64,000 nt of DNA. It comes from CAVVFX01 sp963747535 (lineage in GTDB: Bacteria; Acidobacteriota; Terriglobia; Bryobacterales; Bryobacteraceae). Under the pieces are notes generated by a model. That model was not told where the DNA came from, made no database searches, and saw only the letters and a list, made by a program, of their open reading frames with translations. The translations under genes and the position numbers were made by a program. Positions 27,289 through 37,089 of the stretch are shown here, piece by piece. Numbering within the stretch: the first letter of the stretch is position 1; each line of letters opens with the position of its first letter. The stretch lies in NCBI GenBank assembly GCA_963747535.1, contig CAVVFX010000004.1, positions 62,001 through 126,000 of the forward strand, written 5' to 3'.

Positions 27289-28035
27289 ATGCGTAAGCTC
27301 AAGATTCCAACCAATCTGACATCCTTGGCGTACAAGAGCATCAAGGAATACATCCTCGAGGGCCGTCTCGACGAGAATTCCCGCCTGACCGAGGAGTTTC
27401 TTTCCGGCCAGCTTGGCATTAGCAAGTCTCCGATTCGAGAGGCTTTGAACCGGTTGGAGGCGGAGGGACTGATCCGCATCGAAGCGCGCCGCGGGGCTTA
27501 CCTGCGCAGCTTTTCCAATAAGGAGGTCGATGATCTCTACTGTCTGCGGGAAGCTTTGGAAGTGCATGCTGTACGCACCGGTGTTTTTCCTCCCGCCCTG
27601 ATCAAGAATCTGCGTGCCAGCGTTAAGCGCCTGCGCGGCCATCTCAAGGCCAACGAGAAGGCTAAATACATCGACGAAGACGTGAGCTTCCACGCGGCAC
27701 TGGCGCGCGCCACCGGCAATGTACGGCTGTGCGACGTCCTGGAGAACATCCAGAACCAGATCTGGCTGTTCCGCCGGAAGACCTACGTTCTCTCCAGCAC
27801 TACCGCCCCGGATGCCCATGATGCCCTGGTCGAGGCGATAGAGAAAGATGACCGGCCGGCAGCCGAGAGCATCATGAGCCATCATATTTCCAGCGTTCGT
27901 AAGACGTTGCTGGAGCATCTTGCGAAAGAGGCCCTGAGAGACAAGTCAGCCAAGGCGGGAGCCGAAAAATCGGGGGTGCGAAAGCTTTCGCTTGCGGCCG
28001 ACGGTCCCGGGTCCGAAATTCGTCCGGAAGTGTGA
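27289..28035 (+). CDS. GntR-family (FCD) transcriptional regulator
   Basis: The product has 248 residues from ATG 27289. The winged helix (about 5-75) reads YKSIKEYILEGRL, LGISKSPIREALNRLEAEGLI; the FCD effector domain follows (LYCLREALEVHAV, FHAALARATGN, MSHHISSV), with metal-binding Asp/His positions. Members usually sense carboxylic acids and repress adjacent catabolic genes. The aldehyde dehydrogenase starts 7 bases later, so autoregulation of an oxidation operon is likely. The last 35 residues are a variable charged tail. Confidence 0.88.
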   Translation: MRKLKIPTNLTSLAYKSIKEYILEGRLDENSRLTEEFLSGQLGISKSPIREALNRLEAEGLIRIEARRGAYLRSFSNKEVDDLYCLREALEVHAVRTGVFPPALIKNLRASVKRLRGHLKANEKAKYIDEDVSFHAALARATGNVRLCDVLENIQNQIWLFRRKTYVLSSTTAPDAHDALVEAIEKDDRPAAESIMSHHISSVRKTLLEHLAKEALRDKSAKAGAEKSGVRKLSLAADGPGSEIRPEV

Positions 28036-28041
28036 CACAGT

Positions 28042-29481
28042 ATGAGCACGATTGAAACCGCACAAAAGTTTCCGCTGTATATCGGCGGAGAATTTGTCGA
28101 TACGGGGCAGCATGACGTCGTGCGCTTGCCCTACGACGGTACGCCGGTGGGTGAAGTGCCTCGCGCGGGAGTGGAGCAATTAAGACAGGCAGTCGCCGCG
28201 GCGCAGGAGGGCGCCCGCGCCATGGCGGCGATGTCGAACTGCGAGCGCGCGGACCTGCTTCTCAAGGTTCGTGAATATCTGCTGCGCGACGCGGAAGAGT
28301 TCACGCGCCTCATCTGCATGGAATCCGGCAAGCCCATCAGGGAAGCGCGCATAGAAGCCCAGCGCTGCGGCGAGACCCTACTCGCTGCCGCTCATGAAGC
28401 CAGACAACTGCACGGCGAAGTGGTGCCCATGGACTTCTCGGTGACCGGGAAGGGGCGGATGGCGATTACGGTCCGCGAACCGGTCGGTGTGATCGGCGCC
28501 ATTACGCCCTTCAACGTTCCGCTCAATCTCGGCATGCATAAACTGGCACCCGCGCTGGCTTCCGGCAATGCCATGATTCACAAGCCCGCCGAAAGAACTC
28601 CGCTGAGCGCCCTGCGTTTCGCACAAACGTGTGTGGAAGCCGGCGTGCCCAAAGGTGCATACAACGTGATCGCCGGCCTGGGCCCGGAACTGGGGATGGG
28701 GATGGTGCACCAGGACGGCATCGCCATGATCACGTTCACCGGCAGTGTCGCAATTGGAACGCAAATTCGCGCAGCAGCGGGTTTGAAGAAAGTCACGCTG
28801 GAACTGGGCAACAACTCGGCCGTGATTGTCGAGCCCGATGCCGATCTGGCAACTGCGGTCGCGCGCACCACACAGGGTTCGTTCGCCAACAGCGGGCAAG
28901 TCTGCATTTCAGTGCAGCGCGTTTACGCGCACGAGTCGGTGTATGACACGTTTCTCGAACAGCTGAAAGCTTCCACTGAGAAACTGAAGGTTGGTCATCC
29001 TTTCGAGGAATCGACCGACGTTTCGTCATTGATTGACGAGCCGGCAGCGGTTCGGGTCAAGGGTTGGATCGACGAGGCTGTGGCGGCAGGCGCACGGCTC
29101 GTCACGGGCGGCGATCGGAAACGCGCCACCATTACTCCGGCGATTCTGACTGGTGTCGCACCGCAAGCCAGGATTTCCTGCCAGGAAGTATTCGGTCCGG
29201 TGGTCGCGATCTACCGGTATAGCAAATTGGACGATGCTATCGCCCAGGTTAACAACACGCCCTACGGACTGCAGGCGGGAATCTTTACGAGCGACCTGGT
29301 TCGCGCGTTCCAGGCGGCGCGCAAGCTGCGTTTCGGAGGCGTGCTGATCAACGACATCCCCATGTTCCGTGCCGATCATATGCCGTATGGCGGCATGAAG
29401 CAGAGCGGCCTCGGACGCGAAGGGCCGCGCTATGCCATGGAAGAGATGACGGAGACGAAGATTATCTGCTGGAAAGTCTAA
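28042..29481 (+). CDS. NAD(P)+-dependent aldehyde dehydrogenase
   Basis: The 479-residue product has the full ALDH set: PFNVPLNLGMHKLAPAL (Asn of the oxyanion hole), NAD-binding FTGSVAIG, general base E254 in LELGNN and nucleophile C288 in GQVCIS. The closest general types are succinate-semialdehyde, lactaldehyde or vanillin dehydrogenases, but substrate residues do not decide. It follows GntR by 7 bases and precedes a PQQ dehydrogenase, a pairing suited to oxidation of an alcohol to an acid. Confidence 0.88.
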   Translation: MSTIETAQKFPLYIGGEFVDTGQHDVVRLPYDGTPVGEVPRAGVEQLRQAVAAAQEGARAMAAMSNCERADLLLKVREYLLRDAEEFTRLICMESGKPIREARIEAQRCGETLLAAAHEARQLHGEVVPMDFSVTGKGRMAITVREPVGVIGAITPFNVPLNLGMHKLAPALASGNAMIHKPAERTPLSALRFAQTCVEAGVPKGAYNVIAGLGPELGMGMVHQDGIAMITFTGSVAIGTQIRAAAGLKKVTLELGNNSAVIVEPDADLATAVARTTQGSFANSGQVCISVQRVYAHESVYDTFLEQLKASTEKLKVGHPFEESTDVSSLIDEPAAVRVKGWIDEAVAAGARLVTGGDRKRATITPAILTGVAPQARISCQEVFGPVVAIYRYSKLDDAIAQVNNTPYGLQAGIFTSDLVRAFQAARKLRFGGVLINDIPMFRADHMPYGGMKQSGLGREGPRYAMEEMTETKIICWKV

Positions 29482-29568
29482 TCCCGTGTGGCAGGCTTTA
29501 GATTGTCCGGCTGGGAAGCGGGCTTCGATATCTTCACAAGTGCCTATACTGATTCTGTGCATCCCGGT

Positions 29569-31449
29569 ATGCGTTGTCTGATTCTGGCTCTGTACCTCGT
29601 TTGCATCACTCCGGCCGCCCAGAACGATTGGCCTACCTACGGCCGTGATGCCGGCGGCACACGTTATTCGCCGCTGAAGCAGATCTCGCGAGAGAATGTC
29701 ACGCACCTGAAGGTCGCCTGGACGTACCATACAGGCGCGTTGCAACCAGTGACCGACCTGAACGAGAAGGCTGCATTCGAGGCAACGCCGATCTTGATTG
29801 ACGGGACGCTGTATCTCAGCACGCCGTTCAACCAGGTGATCGCGCTCGATCCCGGGAGCGGGGCGGAACGATGGAGGTTCGATCCTCAGGTCGATCGCTC
29901 TCATGATTATTCTGAAGTCTCGTCACGCGGAGTGGCCGCCTGGGTTGACGCAAAAGCGACGGACGCAAAAGCAGCAACTGCAACTCCTTGCAAACTGCGT
30001 GTCTTCGAAGGGACAATCGATGCGCGATTGATTTCGCTTGATGGAAAGACTGGCCGGCCGTGTGAAAATTTCGGCCAGGCCGGCCAGGTGGAACTTACGC
30101 ACGGCGTAGTGTACGGTCCGGAATTTCGGGGCTATTACCAGGTGACCTCTGCGCCTACTGTGGTCGGAGATCTGGTAATCACCGGGTCGTCGATCGCGGA
30201 CAACATGGCTGTTGACATGCCGCGCGGCGTGGTGCGGGGGTACGACGCGCGTACCGGAACCTTGCGCTGGACGTGGGATCCAATTCCGTGGGCCAACCAG
30301 CAACTGGTGCGGACAGGCGCTGCGAATGCGTGGTCGACTTTGGCGGCAGACCCCGCGCGCGACCTGATATTTGTTCCGACCGGCAGCGCGAGTCCGGATT
30401 ATTACGGCGGCGCGCGTACCGGTGACGATCGTTGGGCGAACTCCGTAGTGGCGCTGAAGGCCTCCACGGGCGCATTCGTCTGGGGCTTTCAGGTGGTGCA
30501 TCATGACCTCTGGGATTACGACGTCGCGTCTCAACCGGTGCTGATCGAGTTCCGCGGCAAGCCTGCCGTCGTCGTGACGACCAAGATGGGCAACGTATTC
30601 GTACTGGATCGCATGACCGGCAAGCCGCTCAATCAAGTGGAAGAGCGCGCGGTGCCGAAGAGCGATGTGGCAGGCGAAGTTGCGTCGCCAAGCCAGCCAT
30701 TTCCGGCCTGGAGCGCGATGGTCCCGCAGAAGTTGACGGCGGCGGACGCGTGGGGCTCGACTCCCGAAGCGCACAAGTGGTGCGAGGAAAAGATTGCCTC
30801 ACTGCGCAACGAAGGGCTATTCACGCCGCCGAGTTTCAAGGGCACAATTTCATTTCCGGGGAACGTCGGCGGAGTGAACTGGGGCAGCGCCGCGTGGGAT
30901 CCGGTGCGTAACATTCTACTGGCGAACACCAATCGTGTGGCTGCCGTGATGAGGTTGATTCCGCGCGAGGAGTTGGTCACCGCGATGCAGCATCCGGACG
31001 AAATGGCCTGGGGTGGAGAATTCGCCCGGCAGCGCGGCACGCCCTACGGCATGCATCGCGACTGGCTGGTCTCAACTTCCGGTCAGCCATGCAACGCGCC
31101 GCCATGGGGTGCACTGGTAGCGTTCGACCTGACCGCCGGCAAACTGCGCTGGGAAGCGCCGCTTGGCAGCATGGGACAGGGTTGGCCCGCGGGTTCCATC
31201 AGCTTAGGCGGACCGCTGGCCACGGCGGGAGGCTTGATCTTCTCCGCCGCTGCGAAGGATGCGAACCTGCATGCGTTCGATGCAGATACGGGCCGGGAGG
31301 TGTGGACCACGGAACTGCCTGCCGCGGCGCAATCGACACCGATGACTTACGAATGGCGGGGAAAGCAGTACATAGTCATCTGCGCCGGCGGACACGGGAA
31401 GATGAAGAGCAAGATGGGAGATTCGGTAGTGGCATTCACGGCGCCGTAA
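29569..31449 (+). CDS. PQQ-dependent quinoprotein dehydrogenase, periplasmic
   Basis: The product has 626 residues from ATG 29569, which opens on a signal peptide (MRCLILALYLVCITPAAQ). The mature part is an eight-bladed propeller like glucose/quinate-type enzymes: DWPTYGRDAGGTRYSPLKQI start, FEATPILIDGTLYLSTPFN, HHDLWDYDVASQPVL, GNVFVLDRMTGKP, and GLIFSAAAKDANLHAFDADTG near the end. No N-terminal membrane helices or cytochrome c domain are present, so it is a soluble periplasmic form passing electrons to a separate acceptor. Substrate is probably a sugar or polyol. PQQ biosynthesis genes are not in this window. Confidence 0.87.
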   Translation: MRCLILALYLVCITPAAQNDWPTYGRDAGGTRYSPLKQISRENVTHLKVAWTYHTGALQPVTDLNEKAAFEATPILIDGTLYLSTPFNQVIALDPGSGAERWRFDPQVDRSHDYSEVSSRGVAAWVDAKATDAKAATATPCKLRVFEGTIDARLISLDGKTGRPCENFGQAGQVELTHGVVYGPEFRGYYQVTSAPTVVGDLVITGSSIADNMAVDMPRGVVRGYDARTGTLRWTWDPIPWANQQLVRTGAANAWSTLAADPARDLIFVPTGSASPDYYGGARTGDDRWANSVVALKASTGAFVWGFQVVHHDLWDYDVASQPVLIEFRGKPAVVVTTKMGNVFVLDRMTGKPLNQVEERAVPKSDVAGEVASPSQPFPAWSAMVPQKLTAADAWGSTPEAHKWCEEKIASLRNEGLFTPPSFKGTISFPGNVGGVNWGSAAWDPVRNILLANTNRVAAVMRLIPREELVTAMQHPDEMAWGGEFARQRGTPYGMHRDWLVSTSGQPCNAPPWGALVAFDLTAGKLRWEAPLGSMGQGWPAGSISLGGPLATAGGLIFSAAAKDANLHAFDADTGREVWTTELPAAAQSTPMTYEWRGKQYIVICAGGHGKMKSKMGDSVVAFTAP

Positions 31450-31470
31450 CGGATTCGGCGTACGTTTTTT
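31442..31470 (+). terminator. Weak terminator-like hairpin after the PQQ dehydrogenase
   Basis: A 5-bp CGCCG/CGGCG stem overlapping the stop codon is followed, after TACG, by six T (31465-31470). The short stem makes it a modest candidate. Confidence 0.4.
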
Positions 31471-31649
31471 GTCATCGAATTCGGGCAGGCGTTTGTCCCT
31501 CCGGAACCTGTCGAGAAAACCGACACGCAAACACGCTACAATCTTTCGTTACGGGACATTCCGATCCAAGAGTGCGGTTGCCGCGAGTGATGTTGCGGCC
31601 GTGCGTTGCAGGTCCATTTGGTGCAGCAATCGAAGAGGAGCACGAGGCA

Positions 31650-31663
31650 CGGACTGAAGTCCG
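31650..31663. repeat. Short palindromic repeat, family B variant
   Basis: CGGACTGAAGTCCG is a 14-bp near-palindrome with the family B TTCAG centre read on the minus strand and paired changes in the arms. It lies in the 311-bp spacer (31450-31760) before the respiratory operon. Confidence 0.5.
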
Positions 31664-31683
31664 GGTTGCGTGTGAAAGAAAAT

Positions 31684-31712
31684 TTGGGTATGGAGGAGAA
31701 ATGCGGCATAAT
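31684..31712 (+). promoter_or_regulatory. Candidate sigma-70 promoter of the act-cta operon
   Basis: TTGGGT (31684-31689), a 17-base spacer and CATAAT (31707-31712) lie about 50 bases before the actA ATG. The same stretch could instead be a leader: a GGAGGAGA site precedes an 18-codon frame at 31701-31757 that ends 3 bases before actA. Confidence 0.5.
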
Positions 31713-31760
31713 AGAAAATTCGTTTCTCCAAGCACAAATAACGTAACAACTGAATAGACG

Positions 31761-32414
31761 ATGGCTCAGATTTTTCCACAAAGCGCGAACACGCTTTCAA
31801 AGGTCAGCATCATCATCTCGCTGGTCACGATCGCGGGCATTGGCGGTACTCTGTTTCAGCTCGGCGCGAATTCGTCGTACGCGACGACGCAGGGCATTAG
31901 AAGAACTCAGCCCATCCCTTTCAGCCATACGCATCACGTCGGCTCCATGGGCATCGACTGCCGCTACTGTCACAACACGGTTGAAACGTCGGCGTATGCT
32001 AACATTCCGCCGACGAAAACCTGCATGAACTGTCATTCGCAGATCTGGGTGAACAGCCCGACTCTCGAACCGGTTCGCGCCAGTTATCGCACTGACCAGT
32101 CGATTCCGTGGGTAAGGGTTCACGATTTGCCGGACTTCGTCTATTTCAACCACAGCATTCATATCAGGAAGGGAGTGGGCTGCGAAACGTGTCATGGACG
32201 CGTCGATCAGATGCCGCTCGTCTATCAAAAGAACAATCTCGAGATGCGGTGGTGTCTCGATTGTCACCGGCACCCGGAAGAGTACGTCCGTCCGCGCAAA
32301 TACGTCACCACCATGGGCTACGTTCCGGATGGTGATCAGGAAGAGATCGGACGCAAGCTGGTTCAGGAATACCATATTCAGAAGCTGGATACGTGTTGGA
32401 CCTGTCACCGGTAA
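31761..32414 (+). CDS. actA: Alternative complex III pentaheme cytochrome c subunit ActA
   Basis: The 217-residue product has an N-terminal membrane anchor (about 15-34) and five CxxCH heme sites at residues 67-71, 88-92, 141-145, 165-169 and 212-216. This is the count typical of ActA. It sits on the periplasmic side and passes electrons from the quinol module. It is the first gene of a thirteen-gene respiratory cluster, with the next start 99 bases downstream. Confidence 0.93.
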   Translation: MAQIFPQSANTLSKVSIIISLVTIAGIGGTLFQLGANSSYATTQGIRRTQPIPFSHTHHVGSMGIDCRYCHNTVETSAYANIPPTKTCMNCHSQIWVNSPTLEPVRASYRTDQSIPWVRVHDLPDFVYFNHSIHIRKGVGCETCHGRVDQMPLVYQKNNLEMRWCLDCHRHPEEYVRPRKYVTTMGYVPDGDQEEIGRKLVQEYHIQKLDTCWTCHR

Positions 32415-32513
32415 GGCAGTATGCAGTAACGAAGTAGTCTTGGTAACTTAAAACACGAAAAGCGCAAGCGTCCGCTGGAGCTTGCATCGATTGAGCACAC
32501 GCCGATTGAGTTA

Positions 32514-35500
32514 GTGATGACGAGTGAAAGCAACGATAAAGAATTGAACGGACATGTAGTTCAGAAGACGGGATCCGCCCATGGCAATCACGCTCCGTTG
32601 ATCCGGACGATTGCACCCGCACCCTCACCGGCCGCTCCAGGACCGAATCATCTCGATCTCGCATCCATTCGCGAACGCCTGGATGCCGCCAAGGGTCCCG
32701 GCTACTGGCGATCTCTCGACGAAATAGCGGGGACTGAAGGCTTTCAGGATTTTCTGCATCGTGAGTTTCCCCGTCAGGCTTCCGAATGGGAAGACATGGA
32801 AGGCCGCCGCAATTTCTTGAAGCTGATGGGCGCCTCTCTGGCGCTTGCCGGACTCGGCGCCTGCACCCGCCAGCCCACCGAGACTATCATGCCGTACGTG
32901 AATCAACCGGAATCGGTGGTTCCCGGACGGCCGTTGTATTTCGCTTCCGCATTTACTGTCAGCGGCGTGGCCCGCCCCGTACTGGTGGAAAGCCATATGG
33001 GACGCCCGACCAAGATCGAGGGCAATCCCGAACATCCGGCGAGTCTTGGATCAACGGATGCCACGACGCAGGCTTCGGTCCTCGGACTTTACGATCCCGA
33101 TCGTTCGCAGGCTGTCACCTACCAGCACGAGATCACAACTTACCGCACGTTTCTCGCAAAGTTCACCGACCAACTCAGAGAGCAGGACAAAAAGCAGGGC
33201 GCCGGAATCCGCATCCTAACCGAGACCATCACGTCTCCGACGCTTGGCGCGCAACTCAAAGAGATCCAGAAGCGCTTTCCCGCCGCGAAATGGATTCAAT
33301 ACGAGCCTCTTGGCTCCGGCAATGTCCGCGCCGGCGTCAAAATGGCGTTTGGTGAGTACGCGAATCCGACGTACAAACTCGATGCTGCCGATGTTCTGGT
33401 TTCGCTCGATGCCGATCTCTTCGGCACCATGCAGGGCAGCGTCCGCTACGCGCGCGACTACGCCGATCGCCGGCGCGCCACGACGAAGGACGTTGCCATC
33501 AGTCGCTTCTATGCGGTCGAAACCACGCCGACCCACAGCGGAGCTAAGGCCGATCATCGTTTGCCGATCAAACCTTCGCAGATGGAGGATTTCGCCCGTT
33601 CCCTGGCGGCTGCCATCGGAGTTACCGGCGCGACGTCGACATCGAATCCGATCGACTCCAAGTGGTTCAACGCGCTGGTTCAGGATTTGCAAGCGCATAA
33701 GGGCTCATCCCTGGTGGTAGCTGGTGACAATCAGAGCCCCGAGGTACAGGCTCTCGCTCACGCCATCAACGCAACTCTTGGCAATGACGGCAAGACCGTT
33801 ATCTACACCGATCCAATCGAAGTCAATCCGACCGATCAACTGGCCGACTTCAAGGGCCTTGTCGCCGATCTCGATAAGGGCAGCGTGGACCTTCTGCTCA
33901 TCATCGGCGTGAACCCTTGCTACGACTCACCCGCCGATCTCGATTTCCAAAACAAGTATCAGAAAGCTTCTTTGCGGGTGCATGTCGGGTTTCATCAGGA
34001 CGAGACTGCGCAGTTTTGCCAGTGGCACATTCCGCTGTCGCACACGCTGGAAATGTGGGGCGATGCCCGCGCCTACGACGGCACGGTCTCCATCATCCAG
34101 CCGCTGATCGCGCCGCTGTATCAGAGCAAGTCGCCGTATGAGATTCTGGCGGCTTTCAATCCTCCGCTGACCGATACGTCCCCCGCCGATCAACCTGGTC
34201 CGGAGCAGTCCGGTTACAGCCTCGTCCGGGCGTACTGGATGGAGCAGAAACCCGCAGGCGACTTTGAAACCTGGTGGAGGAAGACGATTCACGATGGTCT
34301 GATCGCAGATAGCGCGCTGCCCGCGAAAACCCTCGAAGTCAAAAGTGTACCAATGCCGTCGGGTGCGCGACCGGTTGAAGGCCTGGAAATTTCTTTCCAT
34401 GCCGATCCGTATGTGTACGACGGCCAATTTGCCAACAATTCGTGGTTGCAGGAACTGCCCAATCCGGTTACCCGCCTGACGTGGGACAACGCGGTTCTGG
34501 TGAGCACCGCGACCGCGCAAAAGCTCGATCTGCAGCCGGAAGATCGCGTGGCGTTGAACCATCAGGGGCGCACGGTTTGGGGGGCGGTCTGGATTCAGCC
34601 GGGACAGCCCAACGATTCCATTGCCGTGCATCTCGGCTATGGACGGACGCTTGCCGGGCGAGCCGGGAATGGCGCAGGTTTCGACGCCTATCGACTGCGG
34701 ACCACCAGCAGCCTCTCCTGGGGCTCTGGCCTGGCACTGAGGAAGCTGAACGAGAAGTTCAAGCTAGCTTCCGTGCAGCAGCACTACATGATCTCAACGG
34801 AGGTGCTCGACTCCCGCGGCGTGGTGCGCTCCGGTACGATCGCCGATTATCAGAAGGATCCCGAGTTCGCCCGCAAGATAACCGACCAGCCGGGTACAGG
34901 CGACACAGTTTATCCGGAAACGTGGAAGTACGAAGGCTATGCCTGGGGCATGACCATCGATCAGAACGCGTGCACGGGATGCAACGCTTGCGTGGTTGCC
35001 TGCCAGTCGGAAAACAACATCGCCGTCGTCGGCAAGGAACAGGTTCTGAACACCCGCGAGATGCACTGGATCCGCGTCGATCGTTACTACAAAGGCAACG
35101 CCGACGCTCCCGAGACTTTCTTCCAGCCAGTGCCCTGCATGCAGTGCGAAGACGCGCCATGCGAGTTGGTCTGTCCGGTGGCAGCTACCGAGCACGACCA
35201 GGACGGCCTCAACAACATGGTGTATAACCGCTGTGTCGGGACGCGCTACTGCTCGAATAACTGCCCTTATAAGGTCCGGCGCTTCAACTTCCTCCTGTTT
35301 ACCGATTGGGAAACCGAGAGCATCAAACTGCAGCGCAATCCCGATGTCAGTGTTCGCAGCCGCGGTGTGATGGAAAAGTGCACGTATTGCATCCAGCGCA
35401 TCAGCTATGCCAAGATCAATGCCGAGCGCGAGGATCGCAAGATCCAGGACGGCGAGATTACGACGGCTTGCGAAGCCGCCTGTCCGGCAAGGGCCATTAC

Positions 35501-35648
35501 TTTCGGCGACATCAACGACCCCAATAGTCGCGTGGCCAAAGCCAAGAAAGAGCAACTGAACTACAGTCTTCTGTCGGAGTTGAACACCCGTCCCAGAACG
35601 ACTTACCTGGCAGAATTACGCAACCCCAACCCGGAGATCGCAGGGTAG
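32514..35648 (+). CDS. actB: Alternative complex III iron-sulfur subunit ActB
   Basis: The product has 1044 residues. The first two thirds are a molybdopterin-oxidoreductase-like domain (ActB1), which in known complexes lacks the cofactor. The last 230 residues are a ferredoxin-like domain with four cysteine clusters: CTGCNACVVAC (from C820), CMQCEDAPCELVCP (from C875), CVGTRYCSNNCP, then CTYCIQRI with CEAACP. A Tat-like motif (RRNFLKLMG) lies far from the N-terminus at residues 98-106, followed by a hydrophobic stretch and a Cys, as seen in ActB proteins. It oxidizes menaquinol together with ActC. The start is GTG 32514 or the adjacent ATG. Confidence 0.93.
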   Translation: MMTSESNDKELNGHVVQKTGSAHGNHAPLIRTIAPAPSPAAPGPNHLDLASIRERLDAAKGPGYWRSLDEIAGTEGFQDFLHREFPRQASEWEDMEGRRNFLKLMGASLALAGLGACTRQPTETIMPYVNQPESVVPGRPLYFASAFTVSGVARPVLVESHMGRPTKIEGNPEHPASLGSTDATTQASVLGLYDPDRSQAVTYQHEITTYRTFLAKFTDQLREQDKKQGAGIRILTETITSPTLGAQLKEIQKRFPAAKWIQYEPLGSGNVRAGVKMAFGEYANPTYKLDAADVLVSLDADLFGTMQGSVRYARDYADRRRATTKDVAISRFYAVETTPTHSGAKADHRLPIKPSQMEDFARSLAAAIGVTGATSTSNPIDSKWFNALVQDLQAHKGSSLVVAGDNQSPEVQALAHAINATLGNDGKTVIYTDPIEVNPTDQLADFKGLVADLDKGSVDLLLIIGVNPCYDSPADLDFQNKYQKASLRVHVGFHQDETAQFCQWHIPLSHTLEMWGDARAYDGTVSIIQPLIAPLYQSKSPYEILAAFNPPLTDTSPADQPGPEQSGYSLVRAYWMEQKPAGDFETWWRKTIHDGLIADSALPAKTLEVKSVPMPSGARPVEGLEISFHADPYVYDGQFANNSWLQELPNPVTRLTWDNAVLVSTATAQKLDLQPEDRVALNHQGRTVWGAVWIQPGQPNDSIAVHLGYGRTLAGRAGNGAGFDAYRLRTTSSLSWGSGLALRKLNEKFKLASVQQHYMISTEVLDSRGVVRSGTIADYQKDPEFARKITDQPGTGDTVYPETWKYEGYAWGMTIDQNACTGCNACVVACQSENNIAVVGKEQVLNTREMHWIRVDRYYKGNADAPETFFQPVPCMQCEDAPCELVCPVAATEHDQDGLNNMVYNRCVGTRYCSNNCPYKVRRFNFLLFTDWETESIKLQRNPDVSVRSRGVMEKCTYCIQRISYAKINAEREDRKIQDGEITTACEAACPARAITFGDINDPNSRVAKAKKEQLNYSLLSELNTRPRTTYLAELRNPNPEIAG

Positions 35649-35664
35649 CCGGAGTGAGAGATTA

Positions 35665-37089
35665 ATGGAAACGCAGGAACAGGACCTTTCAAAAGCACAG
35701 CCAGTCGAACTACCCGATAACATACAGGTCGGGCCGGTGGTCGCGCCTGGGCACACGCTCGCCACGGTCACTGACAAAATTGCCAATGTTGTACTGCGCC
35801 GGAAGATCGGACTCGGTTGGCTCTTTGGACTTTTCGTCGCCTTCAGCGTCATGCAGCTTCTGGTGATTTCGGCGGGATACCTGTTTGTCAAGGGCGTCGG
35901 CATCTGGGGTATTAATATCCCGATCGGTTGGGGATTCGCGATCGTCAACTTCGTCTGGTGGATCGGTATCGGTCACGCCGGCACGCTCATCTCCGCCATT
36001 CTTCTTCTTCTGAATCAGTCGTGGCGCAATTCGATCAACCGTTTCGCTGAGGCTATGACGCTATTCGCCGTCGCCTGCGCCGGCATGTTCCCGGTTCTCC
36101 ATACAGGCCGTCCCTGGTTGGCTTACTGGCTGTTACCGTACCCGAACACGATGAGCTTGTGGCCGCAATTCCGCAGCCCGCTCGATTGGGACGTGTTCGC
36201 CGTGTCGACGTATCTCACCATATCGTTGGTCTTCTGGTACGTCGGACTGATTCCTGATCTGGCTTCTCTCCGCGACCAGGCCAAGAAAAGGTATCAGCAG
36301 GTTATTTTCGGCATGGCCTCGCTCGGCTGGCGCGGATCGGCGCACCACTGGGCGCGCTACGAGAAGGCTTCTTTGCTGCTCGCCGGCCTATCGACGCCGC
36401 TGGTCGTTTCGGTGCATACCGTCGTGAGCTTCGACTTCTCGGTCGGTATCGTCCCGGGCTGGCACAGCACCATCTTCCCGCCGTACTTCGTCGCGGGCGC
36501 CATCTATTCCGGTTTCGCGATGGTGCTGACCCTCATGATTCCGGTGCGAAAGTTCTACGGCATGGAAGATTTCGTCACCATGCGGCACCTCAACAACATG
36601 GCCAAGCTGACACTCGCTACCGGTTTGGTGGTGGGTTACGGCTACATCATCGAGGCCTTTTACGGGTGGTACAGTTCCAACACGTACGAGTTCTTCATGA
36701 TCAAGAACCGGATGCTCGGACCTTATGCCCCAGCCTACTATACGCTGGTTTTCTGCAACATCATTACCCCGCAGTTCTTGTGGTCCAAGCGTATTCGGAC
36801 TAACCCGTTGATCCTCTGGATCATTTCGCTTATCGTCAATTGCGGCATGTGGCTGGAGCGCTTCGTGATTGTGGTGACCAGTCTGCATCGCGATTTCCTG
36901 CCGTCGTCCTGGCAGATGTACTATCCCACTATCTGGGACATCTTTACATACGTCGGCACGCTCGGATTTTTCATGACTTGCATCTTCCTTTTTGTCCGCG
37001 TGCTGCCGATGATCTCGATCTTTGAAATCCGCATGCTGCTGCCGTCTCCTCTGCGCATGAAGGAACCTGCCAAGGAGCCTGCGCGATGA
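35665..37089 (+). CDS. actC: Alternative complex III NrfD-like membrane subunit ActC
   Basis: The product has 474 residues with about ten membrane helices of the NrfD/PsrC type. Typical segments are WGFAIVNFVWWIGIGHAGTLISA, ACAGMFPVLHTGRPWLAYWLLPYPN, VVSFDFSVGIVPGWHST, and IEAFYGWYSSNTYE. It forms one quinol site of the complex and may take part in proton movement. A GGAGTGAGAG ribosome site precedes the ATG. It overlaps actD by 4 bases. Confidence 0.93.
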   Translation: METQEQDLSKAQPVELPDNIQVGPVVAPGHTLATVTDKIANVVLRRKIGLGWLFGLFVAFSVMQLLVISAGYLFVKGVGIWGINIPIGWGFAIVNFVWWIGIGHAGTLISAILLLLNQSWRNSINRFAEAMTLFAVACAGMFPVLHTGRPWLAYWLLPYPNTMSLWPQFRSPLDWDVFAVSTYLTISLVFWYVGLIPDLASLRDQAKKRYQQVIFGMASLGWRGSAHHWARYEKASLLLAGLSTPLVVSVHTVVSFDFSVGIVPGWHSTIFPPYFVAGAIYSGFAMVLTLMIPVRKFYGMEDFVTMRHLNNMAKLTLATGLVVGYGYIIEAFYGWYSSNTYEFFMIKNRMLGPYAPAYYTLVFCNIITPQFLWSKRIRTNPLILWIISLIVNCGMWLERFVIVVTSLHRDFLPSSWQMYYPTIWDIFTYVGTLGFFMTCIFLFVRVLPMISIFEIRMLLPSPLRMKEPAKEPAR

